Assembly (NCBI RefSeq): GCF_002906655.1
Contig: NZ_CP025794.1
Span: 3,466,958-3,530,957, forward strand
Length of the DNA: 64,000 nucleotides
From: Vibrio hyugaensis
GTDB lineage: Bacteria; Pseudomonadota; Gammaproteobacteria; Enterobacterales; Vibrionaceae
Direction of reading: 5' to 3'
Shown: one piece after another, positions 63,831-64,000 of the stretch
Layout: each line of letters opens with the position of its first letter
Numbering within the stretch: the stretch's first letter is position 1
The notes under the pieces: model-generated
What the model saw: the letters and a program-made list of their open reading frames with translations, nothing else
The model's database searches: none
Told to the model about the DNA's origin: nothing
Position numbers and translations under genes: made by a program

Positions 63831-64000
63831 ATGAGACTTGCTCATAAGCGTAAGGTGCAGATGAAACTGCAAAAACGCATTAAAGCGACAGTAGCAAAAG
63901 TAGCTGCTGCACCTAAAGCGGCTAAGCCTGCTGTTGAAAAAGCAGCAGCACCTTCTGTTGCTGAGAAAGTTGTAGCTGAAAAGAAAGTAGCTGCAGCAAA
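63831..64000 (+). CDS. Lys/Ala-rich basic protein, 3' end outside window
   Basis: From an ATG at 63831 (GGAG 8 nt upstream) the frame stays open to the edge, giving 56 codons. It reads MRLAHKRKVQMKLQKRIKAT followed by Ala/Lys/Val/Pro-rich sequence (AAPKAAKPAVEKAAAP, VAEKKVAAA). The composition is like histone H1-type tails or nucleoid-associated proteins. I do not recognise a specific family, and the missing C-terminal part is needed to judge. Confidence 0.6.
   Translation, partial: MRLAHKRKVQMKLQKRIKATVAKVAAAPKAAKPAVEKAAAPSVAEKVVAEKKVAAA

Noticed and set aside
1-64000. CRISPR array or cas genes
   Set aside because: No regularly spaced repeats and no cas-like proteins were seen.

Overview
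The window is a chromosomal segment of a Vibrio of the Harveyi clade (the group of V. harveyi, V. campbellii, V. parahaemolyticus and V. alginolyticus). The main reasons are a complete luxM-luxN (opaM-opaN type) autoinducer-1 quorum-sensing pair, a Vibrio-type trp operon with separate trpG and trpD and a fused trpCF, the norspermidine pathway with a fused Dat-Ddc enzyme, and a varA-uvrC-pgsA-tRNA block. Species cannot be fixed from the sequence alone. Most of the window is ordinary core genome. The only clear insertion sequence is one intact IS1182-type element at 25.06-26.65 kb.

Layout. 0-4.6 kb (minus strand): the N-terminal part of yciB, a small GemA-like protein, then luxN and luxM. 4.7-13.4 kb (minus): a sodium/dicarboxylate-type symporter and the trpL-E-G-D-CF-B-A operon, with a TrpR operator inside the promoter, a Trp-rich leader peptide and an attenuator. 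13.4-15.0 kb (plus): rnm and yciO. 15.1-19.1 kb: a cysteine-containing RTX protein, rluB, the efpL-yciU pair and a nucleotidyltransferase. 19.1-25.0 kb: polB with a LexA-like box, varA(uvrY)-uvrC and pgsA. 25.0-27.5 kb: the IS, which duplicates a palindromic terminator, then four tRNA genes (Cys, Gly, Leu, Gly). 27.5-33.9 kb: a long, hairpin-rich leader region, the Dat-Ddc fusion, carboxynorspermidine dehydrogenase and nspC, with a repeat element between the last two. 33.9-37.0 kb: a GcvR-like ACT protein, a DUF3943 outer-envelope protein and a CinA-like protein. 37.1-45.0 kb: yfaE-nrdB-nrdA, ubiG and gyrA, an order also found in E. coli. 45.1-53.4 kb: respiratory nitrite ammonification (NrfG-like TPR protein, nrfA, nrfBCDE, a DsbE-like thioredoxin and nrfF), with FNR-like and NarP/NarL-like sites between the divergent nrfA and nrfB. 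53.5-54.6 kb: a small protein and ribA. 54.7-59.7 kb: an iron-type cluster of imelysin, DUF1111 diheme protein, imelysin lipoprotein and DUF1513 protein behind a Fur-like box. 59.8-62.9 kb: cell-wall genes ldtD-like and mepK-like, then ycbL. The window closes with a DUF2982 membrane protein and the start of a Lys/Ala-rich protein.

The least explained parts are: the roughly 400-nt structured leader in front of the norspermidine genes; the IS whose flanking direct repeats are a perfect 23-bp palindrome; the repeat element inside the norspermidine gene group; the small Cys-bearing RTX protein; and the Lys/Ala-rich protein at the right edge. All functions are assigned by reading sequence motifs and recalled family resemblance. 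No database search or folding program was run.
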